This document shows positions 27,272 through 37,178 of a stretch of DNA of 64,000 bases, piece after piece. Source of the stretch: Shewanella sp. KT0246. GTDB taxonomy: Bacteria; Pseudomonadota; Gammaproteobacteria; Enterobacterales; Shewanellaceae. Numbering within the stretch: position 1 is the stretch's first letter; every line of letters starts with the position of its first letter. The translations under genes were made by a program, and so were the position numbers. Where the stretch lies: contig NZ_BPEV01000002.1 of assembly GCF_019654955.1 (NCBI RefSeq), positions 124,001 to 188,000 of the forward strand. Direction: 5' to 3'. Under the pieces are notes generated by a model. That model did not search any database. It was given only the letters and a program-made list of their open reading frames with translations, and was not told where the DNA came from.

Positions 27272-27955
27272 TTACATGACGACTTTATCTTCTAACGCCT
27301 TACACATACCCGCATAATTTGTAATGATCATTTTGCCTCTTACCAACTCAATAAACCCTTTTTGGGCGAACTTATTAAGCACTTCATTGACGCGAGGACG
27401 GCTCACATTCGCAATTTCACTCAACTGCTGTTGAGTAATTTTGATTTCAATTCTTGTTGAGTCTGTAACCTTTTTACTGCGAGCAAGCTCTAATAAGAAG
27501 AAATTAATTCGCTCTTCAATCCCATAAAAAGATAAATGCATACCTTGTACAAGCTTAGGACTATTGGTTCGCATAATGCTGTAAAGCAGCTTGTATACTT
27601 CACCGTTAGTCTTAGCTAATTCATTGAGTTCTTTTTTAGGAAAAAACAGACTTCTAATAGGTTCAAGCTCACAAGTGTATAAGTTAAACCTAGGATAAAT
27701 CTCAATAGCAACGGCGCCAACCCACATCTGCTTGCCAAATATAAAGCTCGCTAAAGGTCTGTTATCTAAACTGGTTGTCGCAAATGTTCCTAACCCTTGG
27801 GCACAATAAAACAAACCACGTTCATCATCACCATGAAGAAGCGTCGCATACTTTTGAATGCCATCAAGTTCAATCGCAACATCTAGTATTTCGGCTTTAG
27901 TTCGCTCGCTTAATTCACAAGGCCAGGTTATTTGGTTGGTTAATATTGACGTCAT
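27272..27955 (-). CDS. Crp/Fnr-family transcriptional regulator
   Basis: 227 residues from the second Met (27955), which has GGAAA about 7 nt upstream; the first possible start at 27970 adds five residues. The N-terminal cyclic-nucleotide-binding-like domain is followed by a long dimerisation helix and a C-terminal winged helix (about 165-222). Its recognition region KITQQQLSEIANVSRPRVNE is typical of Crp/Fnr proteins. There is no FNR-type N-terminal Cys cluster, and the sensor domain is poorly conserved, so the ligand is unknown. It is separated by a short gap from the upstream DUF3069 gene and may share its transcript. Confidence 0.88.
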   Translation of the reverse strand: MTSILTNQITWPCELSERTKAEILDVAIELDGIQKYATLLHGDDERGLFYCAQGLGTFATTSLDNRPLASFIFGKQMWVGAVAIEIYPRFNLYTCELEPIRSLFFPKKELNELAKTNGEVYKLLYSIMRTNSPKLVQGMHLSFYGIEERINFFLLELARSKKVTDSTRIEIKITQQQLSEIANVSRPRVNEVLNKFAQKGFIELVRGKMIITNYAGMCKALEDKVVM

Positions 27956-27983
27956 TGGGTTTCCAAACATTTGCTATAACAAG

Positions 27984-28418
27984 TTATGCTGACATAACTT
28001 GTTTAAAACTATTCAACATCGAACGATCAGTTCGGGCTTTTTTCAATTTTCTAATACTTTCTTTCAATGACTGCTCAGCTAAGCGGCCAAAGACACCGTC
28101 ATATTCTTTTTCATCAATAGCTTCATCAGACTCAGCTTCATCAGCGATTTCTTGAGCTACTCGACTTAATTGCATCCAAGCATTGGCAATATAGAAACCG
28201 TGGAACTCCGCTTGTGGCATCAATTTCTGCGCACTCGCTGGCATAGCATCCCAGCTTTTAACGAATAAGCCGGCATTATCTTCAATTAACTCTTTGAATA
28301 AGCCTTCATAAGCTTCAAGTAATGTCTCTGGCAATTTATCCATCGGCAGTACTTTGTTGGCTACGTTGAAAGACACTTGCTTCGCTACTGCTTTATATTC
28401 TTCACTCATATGACTCAT
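27984..28418 (-). CDS. DUF3069-type protein
   Basis: 144 residues, predominantly helical, no signal peptide or membrane segment. The composition is acidic in the middle (ADEAESDEAIDEKEYDG) and basic near the end (SIRKLKKARTDR). I recall this as the DUF3069 family of Vibrio and Shewanella; function unknown. It lies immediately upstream of the Crp/Fnr gene in the same direction, so the two may be co-transcribed. Confidence 0.7.
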   Translation of the reverse strand: MSHMSEEYKAVAKQVSFNVANKVLPMDKLPETLLEAYEGLFKELIEDNAGLFVKSWDAMPASAQKLMPQAEFHGFYIANAWMQLSRVAQEIADEAESDEAIDEKEYDGVFGRLAEQSLKESIRKLKKARTDRSMLNSFKQVMSA

Positions 28419-29090
28419 TTACATTTCTCTCTTGATTTAAAAGTACTTCTAGATACCAATCAGGGTTTGGATACTCGACGGTGTATATCCAGCAATGGCG
28501 CATACCTTAATGCCTTCACTTAATCTAGTAAAGCAACATAGCCTGCGTAAGCTGCATCTTTGAGAGTTTCACAAACTTACCTCTCGCGTAGACTTTAAAA
28601 GTAGCAAACATAACTTGAGTCACCACTTCATACACTGGATGCTGATATTTATGCAGTCATGTGTTCTAAGCTGATGTTATAAAGCTCAGCCTTATAAATA
28701 GTTACCTAATTAAGCTTAGATAAAAAGAAACACATTGTTTAACTGGCATAAAGCTAAAGACGTTCAAGAGAAAATATGATTGTTTAATATATTTACAAAC
28801 ACAAGATATCAACATATTTGTTTCAGTAAATATGATGAATTCATTTCAAATTTAGTTCAGAAGAAGTAAGTGAAATAGAAGCCTAACAAAGTGGGTAGAC
28901 ACATGACTAGTACATTAATTACCACTCACTTAAACTTAACCTTTGTATCAATAAAAGCTGCTATTTAAGCAACAGTAACCCGCTAATTAATCTCAAATAA
29001 GTTAACAAAAGACCACATAGCAATCACCTTAAAGCTTTAATTGAACAAACCAGTTTATATGTCATAATGAAGCCAGACATTTAAACTCAC
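28419..29090. other. Large intergenic region before the GGDEF cluster
   Basis: About 670 bp without a recognisable gene on either strand. Codon structure is absent and no tRNA or clear terminator was seen. It may carry the promoters of the DUF3069 gene and the GGDEF cluster, or decayed coding sequence. Confidence 0.4.
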
Positions 29091-29140
29091 ATGAGACATA
29101 TTCGATTAAAATCCTGCTGCACTTTGTATTAGCTATATTC

Positions 29141-30997
29141 TTGTGTGTCTCGGCTCTCACAACTCAAGCTAAAGCTAACGACAATATTAATGATCAGAAA
29201 ACCCAACAAAGAATCGATTATCTATTCGACGTGTTCAATGAGGGGAAAGAAGGTGATCTTGAAAAACTAGCAGCATACTTAGCTGAACTTGAAACGCTCA
29301 TTCCTCAAGATGATATTAAGCAGCAAGAAAAACTCATTCCTCTTCAATGCTGGTACCATCCTTCAGAAACGTCCGAAGAATTTATACAAGCGATTAAACA
29401 CGCCGAAGAATTAATGAATCGCCATCAAAAGAGCTATCCATCAGCCCTTCACGCAGATTTGTTACTTTGCCGCGCTTCTCATTATCAATATTCAGGTAAG
29501 CCTCAACAGGCAAAATTAGACTACGACGCTGCGATTCAAGAAGCTTATCAAATTGAAAACTTACGCTTAATTGCCGATGGTAGAAGTATGCGCGGTGCTA
29601 TGCTGTCCTATGAAGGAGATTATACTGGCGCGCTTGAAGATCTCATTCCCGCGCAATCTATGTATGAACAGCTTAAATTGGATTACTGGGCACAAGTTAA
29701 CTTAAGTGAGATAGCCAATAGTTTTCGCCGTTTCGGCGACCCACAAATGGCGCTTAATTATCAGCAAAAGCTCGAGAAAGCTTATCTTGAAAATAATCAA
29801 GATTTAGAAGCTATCGATGTCAATACTCAAATCGCTTATTCCTACGAAGAACTCGGAAAAAATGAGCTAGCACTTGAACGATTCGAGAAAAGTTATCAAT
29901 TCTGGATAAACAGAGACCAGCCAATCCCTGCAGCAGGTGCTGCAGTTGATATTGCAGGTATTCAGTTAAAACTGGGTCAAGTTGATTTAGCCATCGAAAC
30001 GTTAGAGCTCGCAGAAAAGACCATTACCATAGAGCTTGATGGTTTATTTAGTTTTATGAAGTTATTCAGGGCTCAGGCAGCACTAATAAAACAGCAACCA
30101 GAAAAAGCATTAGACTATGCAATCGAAGCTGAAATGGGTTTCGATGTCAGTAAAAATGAGCGAGGTCTAAGCCAAGTTTATACCTTAAGAAATGAAATTT
30201 ATTTATTTTTAGAGGACTATCAATCTGCCCACCACGCTTTGAGTGATTATCTGAAACTGCACCATAAACTTGATCAAAAAAGCCTCAGCAGTCGCAATAG
30301 TGAAATGCGTGCACGATTTAATACCGATAAAATTGAATCTGAAAATCAGGTGCTTCAACACATACAGCGTATAAAAGAACAAGAGCTCAAAGTATTAGAG
30401 AAGAATAAAGAGTTACAGCAAGTTATTATTTTTTTAGTCGCCATTATTTTAATTATAATGACCCTGTATGCAATTAAACAGGTCAAACGAAAGCAATTAT
30501 TCAAGAACCTAGCACTTACTGACGAGTTAACACAATTAGCCAATCGTCGACACACATATAAGTTGGCAAAGAGTTATATTGAACAAGCACGTAAAGAAAG
30601 TACTCATTTTTCGCTGATTTCATTCGATGCCGATCATTTTAAAAAGGTAAACGATACGCTTGGCCACGATATAGGCGATAAAGTATTAGTGCTATTAGCT
30701 GAGGTTTCTCGTAATTTAATGCGCAAATCGGATACTGTTGGACGCGTTGGTGGTGAAGAATTTTTGGTTTTATTACCAGGTGCCAATGAGCAACAAGCAC
30801 AGGATATTGCCGAAAGGTTAGTCAAAACCGTAGCTAATGCTGATTGGCATGAAATTGCCCCTGAGCTTAAACAAACTATTAGTGCGGGCGTGAGTCAATT
30901 TGACAATGATAGTAACTTAGAAGCGCTATTATTACGTGTCGACAATGCACTGTATCAAGCAAAGTCTGCAGGAAGAAACTGTGTTAAGACGGTATAA
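29141..30997 (+). CDS. TPR-containing membrane diguanylate cyclase (first of three)
   Basis: 618 residues from the in-frame TTG at 29141. That start leaves a truncated signal peptide. The expected hydrophobic signal continues upstream in frame to about 29105, and the only good ATG (29091) lies in another frame joined at an A4 run (29108-29111), so the 5' end looks frameshifted. Residues about 30-400 are TPR-like helical repeats in the periplasm. One membrane helix follows (VIIFLVAIILIIMTLYA), then a cytoplasmic GGDEF domain with the intact active site GGEEF (537-541) and the inhibitory RxxD site (RKSD) five residues before it. It should make c-di-GMP from two GTP. Genes 2 and 3 follow directly. 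Confidence 0.88.
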   Translation: MCVSALTTQAKANDNINDQKTQQRIDYLFDVFNEGKEGDLEKLAAYLAELETLIPQDDIKQQEKLIPLQCWYHPSETSEEFIQAIKHAEELMNRHQKSYPSALHADLLLCRASHYQYSGKPQQAKLDYDAAIQEAYQIENLRLIADGRSMRGAMLSYEGDYTGALEDLIPAQSMYEQLKLDYWAQVNLSEIANSFRRFGDPQMALNYQQKLEKAYLENNQDLEAIDVNTQIAYSYEELGKNELALERFEKSYQFWINRDQPIPAAGAAVDIAGIQLKLGQVDLAIETLELAEKTITIELDGLFSFMKLFRAQAALIKQQPEKALDYAIEAEMGFDVSKNERGLSQVYTLRNEIYLFLEDYQSAHHALSDYLKLHHKLDQKSLSSRNSEMRARFNTDKIESENQVLQHIQRIKEQELKVLEKNKELQQVIIFLVAIILIIMTLYAIKQVKRKQLFKNLALTDELTQLANRRHTYKLAKSYIEQARKESTHFSLISFDADHFKKVNDTLGHDIGDKVLVLLAEVSRNLMRKSDTVGRVGGEEFLVLLPGANEQQAQDIAERLVKTVANADWHEIAPELKQTISAGVSQFDNDSNLEALLLRVDNALYQAKSAGRNCVKTV

Positions 30998-31003
30998 ATA
31001 ACC

Positions 31004-32974
31004 TTGCAAAAACATATTCGATGTAACGATTATTATAGATATCTCATCCGTATATTTGTCTCAATTATCGTGTTGTTCGGGCACGTTTCATTTTCAGCCT
31101 CAGCCAACATGATAGAGAATAAGGCGGCAGATGAGTTAATAAGTCAGTTTGAAAGTGATCAACTGACGGGAACGTTATATTTTGATGAAAAGCTACTTGA
31201 GCTTGAAGCTCTGATAGATGAAGCTGATAAACCAAGATTAGAAAAGCTTTCTACCTTAAGCTGTACTCGAATCCCATCTGGTTCAAAAGAAAAGCTGCAG
31301 GATTTTGTTACTCAATACTCAAGCCTTGAACAACAGAATTTTTATTATCAATCTTCGCCCGTATTACTTAATTTGTGCCGCTCTATTGCGCTGATGTACT
31401 TAGGTGAGCTGCAACAATCTGAGCAGATAAATCAACAAATGCTAGCCAAAGCAGAGGCATTAGGCGAAACCAAATTAATTGCCGATGCATATTTTACAAT
31501 AGGCCAATTAAGCTTATTTAAATCCCAGTTTTTAAGCGCTATCGACAGTATGTCGATATCGTTTGAGCTCTATCAAAAGCTGGGCTATTGGAACACTGCC
31601 AATATTAATATTATCTCCTTAGCCAGTGCTTACCGTCGTTTGGGAGATAACAAAAAAGCCCTCTATTATTATAATATTGTTGAGCAACATTTTATCGAGA
31701 ACAATAAGCTCAATTTATTGGCCACGGTAGAACAAGCGATGGCTTATATTAAGCTCGATAGCGGTGACTACCAAGAGTCACTGAATTACTTTGAGAAGAT
31801 ATATCAGGTCGCAGTAAAATCTGGAAGTGACTTGTACATGGCTGAAATCGCTGTCGATATGTCAGCACCTTTAATTAAACTTAACCGCTTAAATGAAGCA
31901 GAAAAGTGGTTAGATCAAGCTAAGCCCTTCATTAAAGCTAATAATTATTCTCACTTTGGTTATATGCACACTTACTACCTTGAATTGCGATTACGACAAG
32001 GGCAATACGAGCAAGCATTAGTGCATTTTATTGAAGCCAAGAAGAGCTTTGATAAATACAATAACAAGAAAGGCCTAGCCATTGCTTATCCTGTGGTTGC
32101 TGAGTTGTATGCTCAGCAAGGAGATTTTAAATCAGCTAATCATTGGCATCATAAGTTTTTAACCATCCATAATCAATTGGATGAAAATGCACTCGCCACC
32201 TTTAACTCTGAAATGCGTATTCGGTTTGACTCAAAACAGCTTGAAGAACAGCAGAGCCAGTTAATTGCATTCCAAGCCTTAAAAGAAAGCCAGCTTGAAG
32301 CCTTATCCACCAAACAACAGTTACAATATGTAGCTATAGTGCTCACCTTTATTCTCATTGTTATATTGGCTATTTTCTTCGTCAAACTCATATTTAAATC
32401 CATCCAATATAAGCAACTTGCTTTAACTGATCCACTGACTCAAATCCCTAATCGATTGTTTGCATATAAAATAGTTAAGCATCTATTTTTAAAAGGAAAT
32501 AAGTTCTCTATCCTACTAATTGATGTTGACCACTTTAAAGCCGTAAATGACAATTTTGGCCATGATGTTGGTGATACAGCATTGCAATTAATCGCTCATA
32601 AAATCAATGAAATCTGTCGCAAAGAAGACACGTTAGCGCGTATTGGCGGCGAAGAGTTTCTGGTTATTATGCCTAATGCTGACGACACCGATGCAATCAG
32701 TTTAGCCAGTAGAATTAACCAGCACGTAAAGCTCATTGATACGCAAGCTCTGTCGATGCCAAACCCATTTACTGTCAGTATTGGCATTGCAACAGTCACA
32801 GATGAAAAGGCAATCTCGCCATTACTTAAAAAAGCAGATATCGCACTATATCAAGCAAAAAATGCTGGCCGAGATGGCTACGTGAATTATCAAATAGCTC
32901 TTGAAGATGAAGATGAAGATGAAGAAGATTTAGCACTAAACCTTAAATCATCAAAGCAGGAGCACAGCCAATGA
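31004..32974 (+). CDS. TPR-containing membrane diguanylate cyclase (second of three)
   Basis: 656 residues from the TTG at 31004, six bases after the previous stop. No ATG precedes the signal sequence (YLIRIFVSIIVLFGHVSFSASA), so TTG is the best start. Periplasmic TPR-like repeats cover about 40-420, a membrane helix follows (YVAIVLTFILIVILAIFFV), then a GGDEF domain with GGEEF at 548-552 and an intact RxxD inhibitory site (RKED). The C-terminus carries an acidic run (EDEDEDEED) encoded by short GAAGAT repeats. Its stop overlaps the next start by 4 nt (ATGA), indicating translational coupling. Confidence 0.92.
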   Translation: MQKHIRCNDYYRYLIRIFVSIIVLFGHVSFSASANMIENKAADELISQFESDQLTGTLYFDEKLLELEALIDEADKPRLEKLSTLSCTRIPSGSKEKLQDFVTQYSSLEQQNFYYQSSPVLLNLCRSIALMYLGELQQSEQINQQMLAKAEALGETKLIADAYFTIGQLSLFKSQFLSAIDSMSISFELYQKLGYWNTANINIISLASAYRRLGDNKKALYYYNIVEQHFIENNKLNLLATVEQAMAYIKLDSGDYQESLNYFEKIYQVAVKSGSDLYMAEIAVDMSAPLIKLNRLNEAEKWLDQAKPFIKANNYSHFGYMHTYYLELRLRQGQYEQALVHFIEAKKSFDKYNNKKGLAIAYPVVAELYAQQGDFKSANHWHHKFLTIHNQLDENALATFNSEMRIRFDSKQLEEQQSQLIAFQALKESQLEALSTKQQLQYVAIVLTFILIVILAIFFVKLIFKSIQYKQLALTDPLTQIPNRLFAYKIVKHLFLKGNKFSILLIDVDHFKAVNDNFGHDVGDTALQLIAHKINEICRKEDTLARIGGEEFLVIMPNADDTDAISLASRINQHVKLIDTQALSMPNPFTVSIGIATVTDEKAISPLLKKADIALYQAKNAGRDGYVNYQIALEDEDEDEEDLALNLKSSKQEHSQ

Positions 32975-34914
32975 TGCGCCATCTCTTCACTGTCATGTTC
33001 ATGCTTTCCATGTCGATATGCTTGACAGTATCTATCACGCTTTCTTCGCAAGCCTTCGCATTAAGCGCTGATACAACTCAAATTACTGCAAGCGAAAAGA
33101 AACCATTCGATAACCCTAGGTTTGAAGAGATTTTTAAACAAGTTGATGACGGCGATATCAATGATGCCAGTTTCCCCATTCTAATTGAAGAAATGGCGCA
33201 GCTAATTGCTGAAGGTGATATTGAACGAACTTACCGTCTAATGCCAAAGCAGTGTATGGCATATAATTTTTTAGCAGAGCAACAAAACCAGAATGCTCAA
33301 GAGTTTCTTAGCAATATCTATAATCATTATCCTGACATACCACCAGCAATTAGCATTGAACTAAAGCTCTGTGAAGCAACGTTATTACGCTATAAAGGCG
33401 AGATTACTGAAGCAAACGAAATGGTTAAAGCAGCTCTTAACAACGCCCAACAAATAGCAAATGAGCGACTCATTGCCGATGCTTATTCAATGCTAGGTCA
33501 AATCGCCTCCTATACAGGAGATTTTGCTTTTGCACTTAAAAACCTACTAGAAGCTTATGAGCGTTACCAGCAATTAGGATTGATCACACTTGAACGGTTA
33601 GGTTTGCTGGATTTAGCCATCACATACCGCCGTCTTGGTGAAACCGATACGGCGCTTAAGTACTACGCAGAACTTGAACAAGCTTTTAGTGACAGCAATC
33701 AAATTGCCTTGGTTATGTTAGTGAAAAATGACATGGCTTATGCCTATGAAGATATCAATGAATATCAAAAGGCCGCTGATTATTATTTAGCAATTTTTAA
33801 ATACTATGAAGAGGTCCATTCAGATCCTACTTTTACAGCCCGTGTTGCAGTCGATATGTCATCAGCTTTAATCCGCCTAGGCCAGTATCAGCAAGCATTG
33901 GATTATCTCGACAAATTTGAATCGGTGATCAGCCCATCAGTTGATACCCATTACAGCTTTTTACATCTTTATAAAGCCCAGGCGAAACATGGTTTAGGCT
34001 TAACCGAGCAAGCCATACCCCATCTCAAAAAATCCACTGCAGGTTTTAATAAAAACCACAATAAACGTGGTCATGAAATGCTTCTCGAACTAAAAGTAGA
34101 AATTTATGAATCATTAGGACTGTGGCAACAGGCTTACGAAGCACAACTTAAGCTCTATGATATTCACCTTATTCTAGATAAAGCTCTTGAAAACCAAGCC
34201 AGTACTGAAATGCGTGTAAAATTTGATAGCGAAAAAATTGAAGCCGAAAATGCCGAATTAGTGGCGTTTCATCAGTTAAAAGATCAACAATTGAGCATTA
34301 AACAAGACAACGAGAGATTACAAATCATTACCCTTGCGCTGGGTTTTGCATCGATATTATTGTTAATTTTATTCAGTCTCTATTTCAATAAAAAGTCTAA
34401 ACAACTCAAGGAACTTGCGTTAACAGATTTATTGACTCAATTACCCAATCGACTCAGTTTTTATCGAGAAGCCCAGGATACTTTTAACCGATTATCTCAA
34501 CATCAACAGCCCTTCTCGATAATATCTATAGATATCGATCATTTTAAACAGGTTAATGACCAACATGGTCACAGCATTGGCGATATAGTGTTAAAAACTA
34601 TTGCACAAATCTTACGTCGTAAAATATCGCAAACGAGTGTTATGGGCCGTGTAGGAGGGGAAGAGTTTTTAGTGTTACTGCCTAACACTCGCTCCCAAAG
34701 TGCAATAAAAACAGCTCAAACTATTATTGATGAAGTAAATTTTGTCGAGTTTAGTAATTTTAGTGAAAACTTATCGGTAACGGTAAGTGCTGGAGTCGCG
34801 GCCTATAAAGACGAAGCTAAACTTACCGAGATCATTAAAAAAGCCGACTTGGCTTTATATCAAGCTAAGAACCAAGGCCGCAATCAAGTGGTTTACTTCC
34901 GTGATGATGCTTAG
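32971..34914 (+). CDS. TPR-containing membrane diguanylate cyclase (third of three)
   Basis: 647 residues, beginning MMRHLFTVMFMLSM with a clear signal peptide. The architecture equals the two upstream genes: periplasmic TPR-like helices (about 40-440), one membrane helix (ITLALGFASILLLILFSLYF) and a C-terminal GGDEF domain with GGEEF at 562-566. At the position of the RxxD inhibitory site it reads SQTS, so product feedback inhibition should be lost. The gene overlaps its neighbour by four bases. The three paralogues presumably sense periplasmic signals through the TPR region. Confidence 0.93.
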   Translation: MMRHLFTVMFMLSMSICLTVSITLSSQAFALSADTTQITASEKKPFDNPRFEEIFKQVDDGDINDASFPILIEEMAQLIAEGDIERTYRLMPKQCMAYNFLAEQQNQNAQEFLSNIYNHYPDIPPAISIELKLCEATLLRYKGEITEANEMVKAALNNAQQIANERLIADAYSMLGQIASYTGDFAFALKNLLEAYERYQQLGLITLERLGLLDLAITYRRLGETDTALKYYAELEQAFSDSNQIALVMLVKNDMAYAYEDINEYQKAADYYLAIFKYYEEVHSDPTFTARVAVDMSSALIRLGQYQQALDYLDKFESVISPSVDTHYSFLHLYKAQAKHGLGLTEQAIPHLKKSTAGFNKNHNKRGHEMLLELKVEIYESLGLWQQAYEAQLKLYDIHLILDKALENQASTEMRVKFDSEKIEAENAELVAFHQLKDQQLSIKQDNERLQIITLALGFASILLLILFSLYFNKKSKQLKELALTDLLTQLPNRLSFYREAQDTFNRLSQHQQPFSIISIDIDHFKQVNDQHGHSIGDIVLKTIAQILRRKISQTSVMGRVGGEEFLVLLPNTRSQSAIKTAQTIIDEVNFVEFSNFSENLSVTVSAGVAAYKDEAKLTEIIKKADLALYQAKNQGRNQVVYFRDDA

Positions 34915-34969
34915 CCAGCCGTTAGCGAGTATAATCAGCACTAGTAATCATCAACTGTAATAGCCTTTC

Positions 34970-36175
34970 ATGCCTGACTCAAAACCAAACACCGACATTC
35001 AAGCTGACTCAAGCTTGAGTCGTGAAATGACAGCTCAAGAAACGTCAGATTTGTCACGCCAGATAAAATCATGGGCACAAGAGTTAGGCTTTGCCGAGAT
35101 AGGAATAACAGATACGAATCTCAAAACAGAAGAACCTAAGTTACAGCAATGGCTGGACAATGGTTATCACGGCGAGATGAGTTACATGGCAAATCACGGC
35201 ATGATGCGAGCACGCCCCTATGAGCTTCATCCAGGTACTGTGCGAGTCTTGAGTGCAAGAATGGATTATTTACCGCCACAGGCGGGGTTTGCGACTAATC
35301 TCTCCGATCCCAACCTTGGGTATATTTCGCGTTATGCTGGCGGACGTGATTACCATAAATTAATTCGCAAACAGCTTAAAAAGCTCGGCGATAAAATTGT
35401 CTCACATTGCAACGACTTAGGTGTAACAGGTGTTGATTTTCGACCTTTTGTCGATTCAGCCCCAGTGCTTGAAAGACCATTGGCTGAAAAAGCGGGTTTA
35501 GGCTGGACAGGGAAACACTCCCTATTGTTAAACCCAGAAGCTGGCAGTTGGTTCTTTTTAGGTGAAGTATTAATAAACATTCCACTGCCAATTGATATTC
35601 CAATCAATCAAAGCTGTAATACCTGCGTAGCTTGCATTAAATCATGCCCCACCAATGCAATACTTGAAGATAATGTGGTTGATGGCCGCCGTTGTATTTC
35701 TTATTTAACCATAGAGCTTCAAGGTGCTATTCCTGTTGAGTTTCGACGTGCCATTGGTAATCGTATTTATGGTTGTGATGACTGCCAATTAGTCTGCCCT
35801 GTTAACGCCAAAGCCCCTTTAACAGAGCAAGCTGATTTTCATATTCGTGAGCCATTATTGCAGCCTAAATTGCTCACCTTATTCGCTTGGACAGAGAAAC
35901 AGTTTCTTTCACTCACCGAAGGCAGTCCAATAAGGCGAATTGGCCATAAGAATTGGCTCAGAAACATCGCCGTTGCATTAGGTAATGCTCCATTTAATGA
36001 AGATATTATATTGGCGCTGCTTGCTCGTAAGGATTCTGATGGAGTAAACGATATGGTCATTGAACATATTGATTGGGCCATCGAAGAGCAAAACAAAGCT
36101 CATACAGAAATACTCAGCCGTAAAACTCAACGTGTTATTAGAGCCATTGAAAAAGGCTTACCTAGAGACGCCTAG
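34970..36175 (+). CDS. queG: Epoxyqueuosine reductase QueG
   Basis: 401 residues. It reduces epoxyqueuosine to queuosine in tRNA, the last step of queuosine synthesis, using a cobalamin cofactor and two [4Fe-4S] clusters. The ferredoxin-like motif CNTCVACIKSCP gives C216, C219, C222 and C226, and a later CDDCQLVCP plus RRCISYL supplies the second cluster. FRPFVDSAPVLERPLAEKAGLGWTGKH is the family's catalytic and cobalamin-binding region. The first 25 residues are low in conservation; a second ATG at 35027 would give 382 residues, nearer the 379 of E. coli. Its need for cobalamin fits the B12 genes in this window. Confidence 0.95.
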   Translation: MPDSKPNTDIQADSSLSREMTAQETSDLSRQIKSWAQELGFAEIGITDTNLKTEEPKLQQWLDNGYHGEMSYMANHGMMRARPYELHPGTVRVLSARMDYLPPQAGFATNLSDPNLGYISRYAGGRDYHKLIRKQLKKLGDKIVSHCNDLGVTGVDFRPFVDSAPVLERPLAEKAGLGWTGKHSLLLNPEAGSWFFLGEVLINIPLPIDIPINQSCNTCVACIKSCPTNAILEDNVVDGRRCISYLTIELQGAIPVEFRRAIGNRIYGCDDCQLVCPVNAKAPLTEQADFHIREPLLQPKLLTLFAWTEKQFLSLTEGSPIRRIGHKNWLRNIAVALGNAPFNEDIILALLARKDSDGVNDMVIEHIDWAIEEQNKAHTEILSRKTQRVIRAIEKGLPRDA

Positions 36176-36215
36176 CACTCTTTCATATAGCCATAGCCAA
36201 GTGATAAAAACTAAA

Positions 36216-36243
36216 ATGCAGCTGAAGTGACCTTCAACTGCAT
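36216..36243. terminator. Hairpin between the convergent queG and dodecin genes
   Basis: ATGCAG-TGAAG pairs with CTTCA-CTGCAT (one internal mismatch) between two convergent genes. The T tail is short, so efficiency is uncertain. Confidence 0.6.
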
Positions 36244-36276
36244 TGTGTTTAATAGTAAAAGAGTCACTAGAAGCTG

Positions 36277-36486
36277 CTAACTTTGATCTAAAGTGAATCC
36301 AACTTTAATAGTCACTTGCCAATGCGCAATCAAACCTTCTTCCAAATGCCCTCTTGTTTCGACCACTTGAAACCAGCGCATATGCTTTATTGATTTATTA
36401 GCCGCCGCGATCGCATTTTTGATCGCGTCATCCGAGCTAATTGGTGATGATCCTGTCAATTCAATCAGTTTATAGGTATGACTCAT
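36277..36486 (-). CDS. Dodecin family flavin-binding protein
   Basis: 69 residues from ATG 36486, which has GGAG about 6 nt upstream; the longer frame adds nine non-homologous residues. The sequence shows the dodecin pattern: [20 protein letters not shown], the flavin-stacking Trp in [11 protein letters not shown], and a final beta-strand WQVTIKVGF. Dodecins form hollow dodecamers that store or buffer flavins in the cytoplasm. Confidence 0.93.
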   Translation of the reverse strand: MSHTYKLIELTGSSPISSDDAIKNAIAAANKSIKHMRWFQVVETRGHLEEGLIAHWQVTIKVGFTLDQS

Positions 36487-37178
36487 TGTTACTCCATCAT
36501 TATTAAAGGACATTAACTGAGTATAGATAACCTATAAAAATCTGCGTAACTTCAACACAATGAATGAATATTACTCATATTAAAAGCACTTTTAAGGATA
36601 AGCAGCAGAGTCTTGTTATGTTTATTCTAAGTTTTAACCCAAAGCTTTTTTCATCAATAAAATGAGTCAAACAAGTCACTAAAAGTGACTTACTTCTACT
36701 CTCACATTCAACTTTTAACCACTACCAAAGCTGAAGCATAATTGAACGTTTGACATTTTATTAGCCACTTTATGGCTTAAACAGGTTATTGCATAAACAG
36801 TATGGATATTTGGTGATTGGATATCATAAAAGCCTTATTCTATAAGGCTTAGGTAACTTTGCTAGCTACCCTAACTCAAATGGATTTATCTACGATCATA
36901 AGGCCGAACGAACCATTAGGCTTATTCAATAAAACACTATGAGTTTATCCGCAAAAGGAATCGATAATACAAGTTTTAGCTTTATTGGTGACGAATAAAA
37001 GGAAACCGTAAGTTTGTAATTTTCATATCAAAAAACGCAACAAGTTAACAAGTTAAGTACATTTATGTAAATTAATTACACAGGCGTCTGGACGTCTAGA
37101 AGTTTACTGTGGTACTCTGCATCTAAGCAATCGAATAGATTTCACCCGAAAGTTGAACAAAATTCATGTGAGGATAAT
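36487..37178. other. Intergenic region, dodecin / metR
   Basis: About 690 bp with no clear gene. It contains a hairpin AAGCCTTAT / ATAAGGCTT at about 36831-36851 and, near metR, the MetJ-type operator listed separately. Confidence 0.5.
37082..37105 (+). promoter_or_regulatory. Tandem MetJ boxes (operator) upstream of metR
   Basis: Three contiguous 8-mers AGGCGTCT (37082-37089), GGACGTCT (37090-37097) and AGAAGTTT (37098-37105) match the MetJ box AGACGTCT with one, one and two mismatches. MetJ binds cooperatively to tandem boxes with exactly this 8-bp phasing. They lie 74 bp before the metR start. Confidence 0.82.

Noticed and set aside
28419..29090. Possible hidden genes in the large gap before the GGDEF cluster
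   Set aside because: No open frame shows start, ribosome-binding site and plausible protein composition on either strand.
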